Source: JAGLQA01 sp023135565 (GTDB lineage: Bacteria > Acidobacteriota > Aminicenantia > UBA2199). Taken from it: a stretch of DNA of 24,047 nucleotides. Position numbers and translations under genes: made by a program. Shown here in pieces: positions 1-8,600 of this stretch. Each line of letters opens with the position of its first letter. Positions within the stretch are counted from its first letter, which is position 1. The notes beneath the pieces are model-generated. The model had not been told where the DNA came from. It did no database searches and saw only the letters and a list, made by a program, of their open reading frames with translations. Location: assembly GCA_030639305.1 (NCBI GenBank), contig DAOWCY010000109.1, positions 1 through 24,047 of the forward strand, given 5' to 3'.

Positions 1-1
1 C

Positions 2-1834
2 CATATCGTTAGAGCTTTCCGCGGTCAGACCGTTCTCTGCCATCCCATCCAGTACAATCCCGTAACCAAAGTACTGCGGGTATACAAAAGAATAGTGGTT
101 AAGGTTTCCAACACCGGCCAGAAAGGCGAAAATGTCCTGGTACGTAACGAAGCCCCCAGGAAGATCAACAAGGCTTTCAGGGATGTCTATTCTTCGCATT
201 TCATCAACTTTGACAATTCCCGCTACACCTTCTTAGGCGATGATATCGGCAATATGTTGATCGTCAGCTATGGCGATTTCATGGATGAAATGGCCGATTT
301 CGTATCCTGGAAAGAAGCCATCGGTTACACCGTCGATATGGTAGACTATGCAACCATCGGCAGCTCCGCTGCTTTAAAAACCTATGTAGCCAACTACTAC
401 AACGCCAACGGTTTAGCTTTCTTACTGCTGGTTGGCGATGGCTCCCAGTTACCCCCTTCCGACATCTCAGCCGGTGACTCCGACGCCGACTACGGTTATA
501 TAGTGGGCAGCGACCATTATGTAGATATTTTAGTAGGCCGTTTCTCCGCTGAAACCGGCGCTCACGTCACCACCCAGGTAGACCGTACCGTCCATTATGA
601 ACAAGACGTGCTGTCATCCGCCGCTTTTTTCAAGAACGCCACTGGCATGGGTACCACCGAAGGTCCCGGTCACGACGATGAATATGATTATGAACACATC
701 GACAATATCGGCGCCGATTGCACAAGCATCGGTTATACCTACACCGGCTGCCACCAGCATACCGGCAGCACAGCTATGATGAGCAGCTTGATCGATGCCG
801 GTACCGGCGTCATCTGGTTCTGTGGTCACGGCAGCGTTACCCAATGGTATACTGCTGCCTGGTCCTTTTACAGCAGCAATGTGGATGCCTTAACCAACGA
901 ATATGAATTACCTTTCGTCATCTCCGTAGCCTGTGTGGTCGGTGATTTCAATACCAACCTGTGCTTCTGCGAGACCTGGCAGCGCGCCACCAACAACGGC
1001 AATCCCACCGGTTCCGTAGCCCACTGCGGTTCCACCATCAACCAGTCCTGGGCTCCGCCCATGGATGCTGAAGACGAAATGGCCGACCTGATGGTCGCCG
1101 GTTCGGTAAGAACTTTCGGCGGCATGTTTGTCAACGGTATGTTCAAGATGATCGACATCAACGGCAGCGGCGGTGAAGATATGGCCGACACCTGGGTTTG
1201 CTTCGGTGATGCGTCTGTGCAACTACGCACTCCCATCGCGGCCGACGGCCCGGACCCCAGCGGCAACCTCAAACCCAAAGCCGATTTTAGTTTCGTAACC
1301 AACTTACTGCAGGCCACCTTTACCGACCTGAGCACCGATAACGACGGCACCATCGTATCCTGGGATTGGGATTTCGGTGACAGCACCGGTTCCACCTCCC
1401 AGAACCCCGTACACACCTTCCCCGCCAACGGCACCTACAATGTGACTCTTACAGTCACCGATGACGGCGGCGCCACCGATTCCGAAACCAAGCCCGTCTA
1501 TGTCAGCGACGGCACAGCCCCTGAAATCTACGTATTCGATATCTCCCAGAGCGTTTCCAGGAGAGGACAGAGTTATACTTCCACAGCCACTGTCACCATT
1601 AAGGACACGGACGGCTATGTGGTACCTGACGCCACGGTTTCCATCACCTGGAGCGGCGTGGTCAGCGGCAGCGATTCTAAAGTCACCGGTGCCGCGGGTA
1701 CAGTCACTTTTACCTCTTCCTCAGTCCGGAGACAGACCGGCCCGTTCACCATCACGGTAAACAATGTCACCCATGCCACCATGGCCTACAACTCCTCGCT
1801 GAACAATGAGACCTCGGATACGGCAAATTATTAA
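2..1834 (+). CDS. Gingipain-like C25 cysteine peptidase with PKD and Ig-like domains (5' partial)
   Basis: Secreted Arg/Lys-type cysteine endopeptidase of family C25, cut by the left window edge. The frame is open from base 2, and the first codons (RAFRGQTVLCHPIQYNPVTKVLRVYKRI) are the end of a gingipain propeptide, so an internal GTG at 95 is not the start. Numbering from base 2, the catalytic His is in FCGHGS (about 276) and the Cys in SVACVVGDF (about 311). STINQSWAPPMDAEDEM, RTFGGMFVNGMFKM and DTWVCFGD follow closely the order seen in RgpB. An acidic stretch (GHDDEYDYEHID) precedes the His and would suit a basic P1 pocket, but that is inference. A PKD domain (about 424-504; WDWDFGDST) and a final Ig-like domain (about 507-610) follow. 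I see no type IX secretion C-terminal domain like that of Bacteroidota gingipains, so the export route is unclear. It stands alone and ends before a strong terminator. Confidence 0.93.
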   Translation, partial: HIVRAFRGQTVLCHPIQYNPVTKVLRVYKRIVVKVSNTGQKGENVLVRNEAPRKINKAFRDVYSSHFINFDNSRYTFLGDDIGNMLIVSYGDFMDEMADFVSWKEAIGYTVDMVDYATIGSSAALKTYVANYYNANGLAFLLLVGDGSQLPPSDISAGDSDADYGYIVGSDHYVDILVGRFSAETGAHVTTQVDRTVHYEQDVLSSAAFFKNATGMGTTEGPGHDDEYDYEHIDNIGADCTSIGYTYTGCHQHTGSTAMMSSLIDAGTGVIWFCGHGSVTQWYTAAWSFYSSNVDALTNEYELPFVISVACVVGDFNTNLCFCETWQRATNNGNPTGSVAHCGSTINQSWAPPMDAEDEMADLMVAGSVRTFGGMFVNGMFKMIDINGSGGEDMADTWVCFGDASVQLRTPIAADGPDPSGNLKPKADFSFVTNLLQATFTDLSTDNDGTIVSWDWDFGDSTGSTSQNPVHTFPANGTYNVTLTVTDDGGATDSETKPVYVSDGTAPEIYVFDISQSVSRRGQSYTSTATVTIKDTDGYVVPDATVSITWSGVVSGSDSKVTGAAGTVTFTSSSVRRQTGPFTITVNNVTHATMAYNSSLNNETSDTANY

Positions 1835-1876
1835 GAATTCCAGTTACCCAACAACCGGTTTTAAATAGTACAAAAA

Positions 1877-1913
1877 GCCCGGAAGGTTCCCAGCCTTCCG
1901 GGTCTTTTTTTTT
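1877..1913 (+). terminator. Rho-independent terminator of the C25 peptidase gene
   Basis: Perfect 9-bp stem CCCGGAAGG (1878-1886) with CCTTCCGGG (1894-1902), 7-nt loop, then TC and a run of nine T. It begins about 43 bases after the stop codon. Confidence 0.9.
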
Positions 1914-2046
1914 ATGGGGATTTACGGGAAATAAAGCGGTTAACCCTAAAATTCCAATTAAAATGCGAAAAGCCCTGTGCAGCCTGCGTAAATCGGCTAA
2001 ATTTTTTCCTGAACGTATCGCTCATGAGAAGTTTTTGGAAGTCCGG

Positions 2047-2094
2047 AAACCTTTTTCCAAAAAGGTTTTTGGCCGCCGGAGGCAAATTTAATAG
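2047..2094. repeat. Intergenic palindromic repeat, diverged family member
   Basis: Perfect hairpin AAACCTTTTT (2047-2056) / AAAAAGGTTT (2059-2068) with a 2-nt loop, followed by GGCCGCCGGAGGCA. The same GCCGCCGGAGGCA tail, with a T-rich AAGTTTTTGG part, recurs at 14076-14105 and, reversed, at 3229-3290. It lies between the convergent C25 and tdh genes. No T-run follows on either strand, so it does not look like a simple terminator. Confidence 0.55.
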
Positions 2095-2127
2095 GAAAGA
2101 ATTACCCGGAATAAGGGTTTTTTTTTC

Positions 2128-2151
2128 TCATAGGTTGGGTGCGCCGTCCGC
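2128..2151 (-). repeat. GC palindrome element at the tdh stop codon
   Basis: On the minus strand the last 24 bases of tdh match the element at 5717-5740 at 21 of 24 positions and end in the shared AACCTATGA, where TGA is the tdh stop. The reading frame relative to the element is the same as at 9013-9036, giving DGAPNL-stop here and GGAPSL-stop there. Confidence 0.5.
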
Positions 2152-3177
2152 CCAGTCGAGGATTACTTTGCCGCACTGGCCCGATTCCATGACTGCAAAC
2201 CCTTCTTCAAACTTTTCTACCGGGAAATGATGGGTAATCACCGGGGAAATATCCAACCCGGAAAGTAACATCATCTCCATTTTATACCAGGTTTCAAACA
2301 TTTCGCGGCCATAGATGCCTTTCAATTGCAGGGCTTTGAATATGATCTTGTCCCAGCGCACCCGTGTGGCAGTGGGTAAAATACCTAACAGGGCAATCTT
2401 GCCGCCGTTGTACATGTTGTCGATCATGTCGTTAAAAGCGGCGGGTGCTCCGGACATCTCTAAACCTATATCGAATCCTACCATGCCCAACTCCTTAACT
2501 ATACCGGCAAGATTCTCTTCCTTTGGATTCAGCACCCTGGTGGCTCCCATGCGGCGGGCAATATCCAGCCGGTATTCGCTCAAGTCGGTGACTACTACAT
2601 TCCGGGCGCCGGCAAATCTACAAATCGCTACTGCCATACTGCCGATAAGACCGGCCCCGGTGATTAGCACATCTTCGCCTACTAAAGGAAAAGACAAAGC
2701 CGTGTGCGCGGCATTGCCGAAGGGGTCCATAATAGCAGCCAGGTCATCGCTGATTTTATCGTTCAGTTTGATGATGTTTGCTGCCGGGACTTTAACATAT
2801 TCGGCAAAAGCGCCGTCCAAATGAACACCGATGCCGACGGTGTTTTCACAGACATGCTTTTTCCCGCGGCGGCAATTGCGGCAGTACCCACAGGCTATAT
2901 GCCCTTCACCGGTGACTCTTTCACCTATCTTAAGATCGGTAACCCCGTCTCCTTTGGCGGCAATCGTTCCCACATACTCGTGGCCGATGGTCATGGGCGT
3001 TTTAATGGTGCGCTGCGACCATTCGTCCCACTTGTAAATATGCAGGTCCGTGCCGCAAATAGCGGTCTTTTTTATTTTTATCAATACGTCGTTAACGCCG
3101 GTCTCCGGGACGTCTACTGCTTCCATCCAGAGACCTCGTTTCGGCTCCTTCTTCACCAGGGCTTTCATTTTTGCCAT
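2128..3177 (-). CDS. tdh: L-threonine 3-dehydrogenase
   Basis: Zinc- and NAD-dependent medium-chain dehydrogenase that oxidises L-threonine to 2-amino-3-oxobutyrate in the cytoplasm. At 349 residues it is close to the E. coli enzyme (341) and matches it along its length: KTAICGTDLHIYKWDEWSQ, IGHEYVG, GEGHIACGYCRNCRRGKKHVC, DPFGNAAHTALSFPLVGEDVL, KGIYGREMFETWYKM. Catalytic zinc ligands are Cys41, His66 and Glu67. Structural zinc ligands are Cys96, Cys99, Cys102 and Cys110. The NAD-binding GAGLIG is near 175. GAGGTG lies 4 bases before the ATG at 3177. The partner gene kbl is not adjacent. It lies 198 bases downstream of nhaC on the same strand and may be cotranscribed. The C-terminus runs about seven residues beyond the E. 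coli end, and its last codons (DGAPNL and stop) match a GC palindrome repeat found elsewhere in the window. Confidence 0.96.
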   Translation of the reverse strand: MAKMKALVKKEPKRGLWMEAVDVPETGVNDVLIKIKKTAICGTDLHIYKWDEWSQRTIKTPMTIGHEYVGTIAAKGDGVTDLKIGERVTGEGHIACGYCRNCRRGKKHVCENTVGIGVHLDGAFAEYVKVPAANIIKLNDKISDDLAAIMDPFGNAAHTALSFPLVGEDVLITGAGLIGSMAVAICRFAGARNVVVTDLSEYRLDIARRMGATRVLNPKEENLAGIVKELGMVGFDIGLEMSGAPAAFNDMIDNMYNGGKIALLGILPTATRVRWDKIIFKALQLKGIYGREMFETWYKMEMMLLSGLDISPVITHHFPVEKFEEGFAVMESGQCGKVILDWADGAPNL

Positions 3178-3241
3178 TTTTCACCTCTAAAAATTTGATT
3201 TACTTTTTTTATCTGCCATAAAATTACCTTGCCTCCGGCGG

Positions 3242-3289
3242 CCCTGCCGGGGGCCAAACTTTTGAAAAAGTTTGATCAAAACTTTTGTT
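3242..3289. repeat. 48-bp intergenic repeat, copy A
   Basis: These 48 bases are identical to 16200-16247. They contain CAAACTTTT-GA-AAAAGTTTG, a perfect 9-bp hairpin, then a second near-palindrome around TTGATCAAA. The bases before it (3229-3241) add the GCCTCCGGCGGCC motif of the wider repeat family. It lies between nhaC and tdh, upstream of the tdh ribosome binding site. Confidence 0.85.
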
Positions 3290-3334
3290 TATTTAGAATC
3301 AAAAGCGCTCACCCGCTGTTTCTTGCGGCGAAGC

Positions 3335-3363
3335 GGCTCATAGGCTCCCCGTGCGCACGGGGC
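3335..3363 (-). repeat. Palindrome with AGCCTATGA tail just after nhaC
   Basis: Perfect 16-bp palindrome CCCCGTGCGCACGGGG (3347-3362) about 13 bases past the nhaC stop. On the minus strand it is followed by AGCCTATGA, the same 9 bases that end the element at 9013-9036. No T-run follows, so it resembles a REP-type 3'-end element more than a terminator. Confidence 0.5.
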
Positions 3364-3375
3364 TGAAAGCTGTAA

Positions 3376-4758
3376 CTATTCGTCGGCTTTGGCGATGGTG
3401 ATGCCGGTGTAACCATAAAAAATAGAAATCATGGGGTTCAACAGGTTAAGAAACGCATAAGGGAGGTAGAGCAGCGGATGAACACCTAATGTAGCTCCCA
3501 TAAAAGCGCCGCATGTATTCCAGGGAATGAGCGCCGATGTGAGGGTGGCGGAATCCTCTAAACAACGGGATAAATTTTTGGGGTGGAGACCTTTCTGCTC
3601 GTAAGCGTTTTTATACATCCGCCCGGGGATCACGATGGCCATATACTGGTCCGAAGCCAGCACGTTCATGCCGATGCAGCTAAATACAGTGGTGGCGATC
3701 AAGGAACCGGTGCGCCGCACTCTTTTCAGCAGGGCCCGGGCAATGGTGGCCAACATGCCGGTCTTTTCCATGATGCCGCCGAAGGAAAGGGCGCAGATTA
3801 TCAATGCCACTGTCTCCATCATGCTCATTAACCCGCCTTTGGACAGCAGTTCATTCACCATGGGGACACTGCTGTCGAAAACAAAACCTTTATGAGCAGC
3901 GGCAAATACCTCAGCCACACTCTTCGCCTGCACCGTTACAGCTAAAATTCCCCCTATGGCGGTGCCTCCCAATAAAGCAGGCAAAGGGGGGATTTTTTTT
4001 ACAACCATTACGATAATAAGCGCCGGGGCAAGTAAAAGCAGGGGATGAATAAGGAAGTTTTCTTGAATAGTGGAAGTGATTAAATCAATTTTTTGTGTGT
4101 CCATGCTGCCGCCGGCATATTTAAACCCGATCAGGCCGTAAATAATCAGGCAAACGGCGTAACTGGGCCCGGTGGTATAAATCATGTGCCTGATATGGGT
4201 GAACACATCGGTTCCCGCCACAGCGGGGGCTAAGTTGGTGGTGTCTGAAAGAGGAGACATCTTGTCCCCGAAATAAGCGCCGGAAACGATTGCTCCCGCT
4301 ACCATCGGGGCAGGTATGCCCAGCCCTTGCCCGACTGCGATTAGAGCCACTCCTACCGTACCGGCGGTAGACCAGGAAGAGCCGGTGCCTAAAGAGACAA
4401 TAGAACAAATAAGCAGGGTTGCCAGCAAAAATATCCCGGGAGAAAGAATTTTCAACCCGTAGTAGATCATCGCGGGAACGATTCCCCCCTGCATCCAGGT
4501 GCCGATCAAGGTGCCGATAACTATCAGGATCAGGATGGCTCCCATGGCGATGTTGATTCCGTGAAGCACGCCGTCTAAGGTCTCTTTCCAGGAAAATTTG
4601 TAAAAGGCGGCGATTATCGCGGCTACTGCCGCGGCGCAAATCAAAGGGATATGGGGACTCTGTTTAAAGATACCGATAGCCAGGAACAGGATTCCCACTA
4701 AAAAAATTACAGGAATCAATGCCATTTTCAAACCGATTTCTCTTTTCTTTTCAGCCAT
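3376..4758 (-). CDS. nhaC: NhaC-family Na+/H+ antiporter
   Basis: Inner-membrane sodium/proton antiporter of 460 residues with about a dozen hydrophobic segments. The family signature FGDKMSPLSDTTNLAPAVAGTD lies at residues 163-184, and SLGTGSSWSTAGTVG (about 122-136) and the C-terminal ALIPWNTCGAFMGATLGV are also typical of NhaC. The frame stays open to an ATG at 4797, but the ATG at 4758 is preferred. GGAG (4765-4768) is 6 bases upstream of it, the protein then begins MAEKKREIGL as expected for a short cytoplasmic N-terminus, and a good promoter (4776-4804) would start transcription inside the longer version. It probably serves sodium export and pH control; in a fermenting cell it may link sodium and proton gradients (inference). 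It is the first gene of a leftward unit with tdh. Confidence 0.93.
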   Translation of the reverse strand: MAEKKREIGLKMALIPVIFLVGILFLAIGIFKQSPHIPLICAAAVAAIIAAFYKFSWKETLDGVLHGINIAMGAILILIVIGTLIGTWMQGGIVPAMIYYGLKILSPGIFLLATLLICSIVSLGTGSSWSTAGTVGVALIAVGQGLGIPAPMVAGAIVSGAYFGDKMSPLSDTTNLAPAVAGTDVFTHIRHMIYTTGPSYAVCLIIYGLIGFKYAGGSMDTQKIDLITSTIQENFLIHPLLLLAPALIIVMVVKKIPPLPALLGGTAIGGILAVTVQAKSVAEVFAAAHKGFVFDSSVPMVNELLSKGGLMSMMETVALIICALSFGGIMEKTGMLATIARALLKRVRRTGSLIATTVFSCIGMNVLASDQYMAIVIPGRMYKNAYEQKGLHPKNLSRCLEDSATLTSALIPWNTCGAFMGATLGVHPLLYLPYAFLNLLNPMISIFYGYTGITIAKADE

Positions 4759-4775
4759 TTTTTTCTCCAAAGTTA

Positions 4776-4804
4776 AGTATACGATATTTTGTCGCACTTT
4801 GCAA
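4776..4804 (-). promoter_or_regulatory. Sigma70-type promoter for nhaC
   Basis: On the minus strand TTGCAA (4799-4804) and TATACT (4776-4781) are separated by exactly 17 bases. Transcription would start near 4769, immediately before the GGAG at 4765-4768, giving a leader of only about 11 bases. Confidence 0.5.
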
Positions 4805-4876
4805 AGAGGAAAACACGACAGCCTCTTGAATTTTCTTTAAAAATATGGTTGAATTATATTTCAAGGAGTAAACAAA

Positions 4877-5278
4877 ATGACTAAAAAAATTTTAAAAATC
4901 GCTGTGCTTTGTTTGTTAGGTATGAGCCTCTGCCTGACCGCGGAGGTCAATGTGACCGGCAAGTGGACTATTTCCATAAAAACCGGTAAAGCAGGGGAAA
5001 AGTCCAGAACTTTTGAATTCGTCCAAGAGGCGGAGAAATTGGACGTATATAAAAAACGAAAAGAAGGGAAGAAAAAAGTAGCAGACGGCACGGTCAAAGG
5101 AGATAAGATCGAGTGGACGATAACCAGGAAAAAAGGGGCTGTCGCTGCTATTTTTAACTATGTCGGAACCGTTTCCGGCGATACCATGAAGGGCGAACTG
5201 CTGACCGAGAAGAAAGGCAAAAAAAAACCATCAAGGGAATGGACCGCAAACAGAAAAAAACCGGGAAAACCGAAATAA
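4877..5278 (+). CDS. Small secreted beta-strand-rich protein
   Basis: Protein of 133 residues with a signal peptide (MTKKILKIAVLCLLGMSLCLTA, cut likely before EVNV). The residue before the signal-peptide Cys does not fit a lipobox, so it is probably not a lipoprotein. The mature part has short alternating strands: VTGKWTISIK, KVADGTVKGDKIEWTITR, NYVGTVSGDTMKGELL, REWTANRK. That pattern, GKWT at the start and a closing W-T-A-x-R, is common in small secreted beta-barrel-like proteins of Acidobacteriota and Planctomycetota whose role is not established. It is very rich in lysine. AAGGAG (4863-4868) lies 8 bases before the ATG. It is divergent from nhaC with 118 bases between the starts. I cannot assign a function. 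Confidence 0.8.
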   Translation: MTKKILKIAVLCLLGMSLCLTAEVNVTGKWTISIKTGKAGEKSRTFEFVQEAEKLDVYKKRKEGKKKVADGTVKGDKIEWTITRKKGAVAAIFNYVGTVSGDTMKGELLTEKKGKKKPSREWTANRKKPGKPK

Positions 5279-5697
5279 CTGTTGTTCTTTAATGTAGAGA
5301 AACAGGCTTTCCCCGAGACTGCGCTCAGGAAAAGAACCGCCTAACGGCAGGACGTGAATTATGTCGATCATGTTCATCGATACCGCCATGCAGCGGCACA
5401 AAATCTTGCGTCTGCAAAAGTAGGTAGACCTGACGTTAGGTAAATTATGTCCCGGCTAATTCCCGATTTTGAAAGAATACGCAAGAAAAAGAAGGTTTGA
5501 TTGTTTAAAACTCTTATGCCATTGTGTGGCAACATTGTGCAGCATGTTTTTCGGTTTTCAAGCTCAGTCTTGAAAAAACGAATTTGCCATTACATGGCGG
5601 TAACGAACAACATGTTTTACGAATTTCAAGTTTCCACTGTTAGGTGGTTTTTTTCAAGCTCAGTCTTGAAAAACAATTATTTGTTTAGGAGGCAAAA
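5279..5697. other. Intergenic leader region, no convincing gene
   Basis: 419 bases without a supported gene. The first part has only tiny open frames of 17-20 codons. A loosely repeated phrase ending GAATTATGTC or AAATTATGTC occurs near 5360 and 5450. The second half holds a degenerate 68-bp tandem repeat and two copies of a hairpin, listed separately. The open frame 5501-5701 is made of that repeat and runs into the next gene's start, so I do not call it a gene. Confidence 0.6.
5516..5673. repeat. Degenerate 68-bp tandem repeat with duplicated hairpin
   Basis: GCCATT (5518 and 5586), CATGTTTT and TTCAAG (5557 and 5625) recur with a 68-base period. A 23-base sequence, TTTTCAAG-CTCAGT-CTTGAAAAA, occurs exactly at 5555-5577 and 5651-5673. 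Each copy can fold into an 8-bp hairpin (TTTTCAAG/CTTGAAAA). The second copy ends 13 bases before the AGGAGG of the following gene, so the repeat is probably in its 5' leader. Confidence 0.7.
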
Positions 5698-8600
5698 TTG
5701 AAAATTTTTTCAAAATGGGGGCGGCGCCCCCAACCTATGAGGGGCCTGGGAATTACATCTCCGGCCATGTCAACAAAAAAATTAACAGTTCTTTTTATGT
5801 GCCTGGTGTTTGTGTTTGCGGCTAATCATTCATTCGGCAAGGTGGATGCGGGTATCTTTGCCGAGCTTAAAGCGCGCAGCATCGGCCCGGCCAACATGAG
5901 CGGCCGTATCTCCAGTGTCGCTGCCGCGTACTCCGACCGCAACCTGATCTATGCCGGTACAGCCACCGGCGGGGTGTGGAAATCTTTGGACGGCGGCATC
6001 ACCTGGAAACCGGTTTTCGATGACCAGTCCTGTTCTTCCATCGGCGCCGTGGCTATCTACCGGAAAAATCCCAACATCGTCTGGGTGGGAACCGGCGAAC
6101 CTTTGCCCCGCAATAGCTGCGGCGTAGGCCGGGGCGTTTTTAAATCCTTAGACGGCGGCAAAACCTGGCTGAACTTAGGTCTCGAGAAAACCGAAAAAAT
6201 TTCCGCTGTACTGCTGCACCCGGATAATCCCGATGTGGCCTATGTGGCGGCTATGGGTGCCACCTGGGGCGAAAACCCCGAAAGAGGGGTGTTTAAAACC
6301 CTGGACGGCGGCAAAACCTGGAAAAAAATTCTCTATGTAGACCAAAAAACCGGCGCCGCCGAGTTAGCCATGGCACCGGGCAACCCCAACAAATTGATTG
6401 CCGGTATGTGGCAGCACCGCCGCTGGCCCTGGTTTTTCACCTCCGGCGGCCCGGGCAGCGGACTCTATATCACCGTAGACGGCGGCGAAAACTGGAAAAA
6501 ATTAAGCGCTGAAGACGGACTGCCTAAAGGTGATTTGGGCCGTATCGGCGTGGCTTTTGCTACCAATCGAGCGCAGGTGGTTTATGCCCTGGTAGAAGCA
6601 AAAAAGAACGTACTGCTGCGTTCGGAGAACGGCGGTTTTAATTGGAAAACCGTAAACAAAGACGATGGCGTCCACGGCAGGCCTTTTTACTACAGCCGCA
6701 TCTGGGTCAACCCGCGAAACGAAAATATCCTTTATTTACCGCAGTCCCGGCTGAGATACAGCGAAGACGGCGGCAAAACCTTTTCCGAACTCGCGTCCCG
6801 GGGACAGGCCCATGCCGATTTCCATGCCATGTGGATTCATCCCGACGGAGAATACCTCGTCGTGGGCAATGACGGCGGCATCGTAATTTCCAACGACCGC
6901 GGCAAGAGTTGGCGTTTCGCCGAGAACCTGCCTTTAGGCCAGTTTTATCATGTTAGTTTCGACATGGAAATCCCTTACAATGTTTACGGCGGTTTGCAGG
7001 ATAACGGTTCCTGGCGCGGCCCGGCTTACACCCTGGTGGAAAGAAGGTTATACGACTACGGTTGGAAAACCCTGGGCGGCGGCGACGGTTTCGATACGGA
7101 ACCCGACCCGGAAGACAGCATGTGCGGTTACGGCATGTCCCAGGGCGGCAGGTTGTATTATTATAATGTAGGAACCGGCATCAGCCGTACCATCGTACCT
7201 ACGGAATCGGATGTAAAGCACCGCTATAACTGGAATGCCGGTTTTGCTGTGGATCCTTTTGCACCGGCCACTATTTATCTGGGCAGTCAATTTGTGCACC
7301 GCAGCAAAGACAAAGGCAGCACCTGGGAGATCATCAGCCCCGACCTCACCACCAATGACCCGGAGAAACAAAAACAGGCCGAAAGCGGCGGTTTAACTTT
7401 AGACGTCACCAATGCGGAGAATCATACCTCTATTTTGTGTATCTCCCCCAGCCCGGTAAAGAAAGGCATCATCTGGGTAAGCACGGACGACGGCAATGTG
7501 CAGCTCACCCGGGACAACGGTAAAAACTGGGAACCGGTTTCCGCCAACATCAACAAAGGCAAAAAGAGAGACCGGCGAGTGCCGGCCGGTACTTTTGCCC
7601 CCCACGTGGAAGCTTCCCGGTTCGACGCCGGCGCTGCTTTCGTGGTGTTCGACGATCATCGCCGTTCCAATTGGACTACTTATGTGTATGCCACTGCCGA
7701 TTTCGGCAAAACCTGGAAAAGCCTAACCACGCCGGAAATCGACGGTTTCGCCCATGTAATCCGTCAGGACCCGGTGGCAAAGGACCTGCTTTTCATGGGC
7801 ACGGAGTTCGGTTTGTTCGTCAGTCTTAACGGCGGCAAAGAGTGGCTAAAATGGACTCACGGTCTACCTACCGCCCCGGTGCGGGACGTGGTTATCCATC
7901 CCCGCGAGTTTGATCTCATCATCGGTACTCATGGCAGGTCGGTGTATATCGTTGACGACATCTCGCCGCTGCGCGGTCTCTCCACTGAGATATTGAAGAA
8001 AAAACTCCATCTTTTCAAAGTTCACGACACTTATCATTTTCGCCGCGGTCGAATCAGTTCTTATTCCAGCCCCGGCGATGGCGCTTTTACCGGTGAAAAC
8101 AAACAGATGGGCGCCTGTTTTACCTACTACCTGATTCCCTCCAAAAAGGAGAAAAAAGAACTAAGTGAAGAAGATGAAGAGAGGACCCGGCGCCGTGAGA
8201 TGATGAGGTCGCGTATGGCCTCCATGGGGGGGCGCTACCCGGGCATGGGAGGCGCAGCCGGTAAAACCGATGTGCAGGTTACCATTCTCGATGCCGGCGG
8301 GGAAAAAATTCGCACCATAAACGGCACTGAGAAAAAAGGGTTCAACCGTATTTACTGGGATTTACGTCATGAAGCGCCGAAAAGTTCGTCGCGGTCCAGT
8401 TCGCCCTGGCGGCGTTTCCGGGGTGGATTGACTGCGCTTCCCGGCACTTACACGGTGAAAATCAAGTACCATGACCGGGAAATGAGCCGGACTTTCGAAG
8501 TAAAAAACGATCCCCGTCTCGATATCGACACTGAAGTCTTAAAGAAGAATTTCCAACTGGCTAAAGGTGTCCAGGGTATCTCCGCTGCCTTGAACAAAGC

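Noticed and set aside
868..1434. 188-codon minus-strand frame within the C25 gene
   Set aside because: It is antisense to a well-supported protease domain and has no recognisable protein features.
2024..2230. 68-codon plus-strand frame over the end of tdh
   Set aside because: It crosses an intergenic palindrome and then runs antisense to tdh.
5516..5673. CRISPR array
   Set aside because: Only two degenerate units are present, without equal-length unique spacers, and no cas genes are in the window.
5501..5701. 66-codon open frame before the propeller gene
   Set aside because: It is built of the tandem repeat (SSSVLK twice), has no ribosome binding site of its own and overlaps the start of the real gene.
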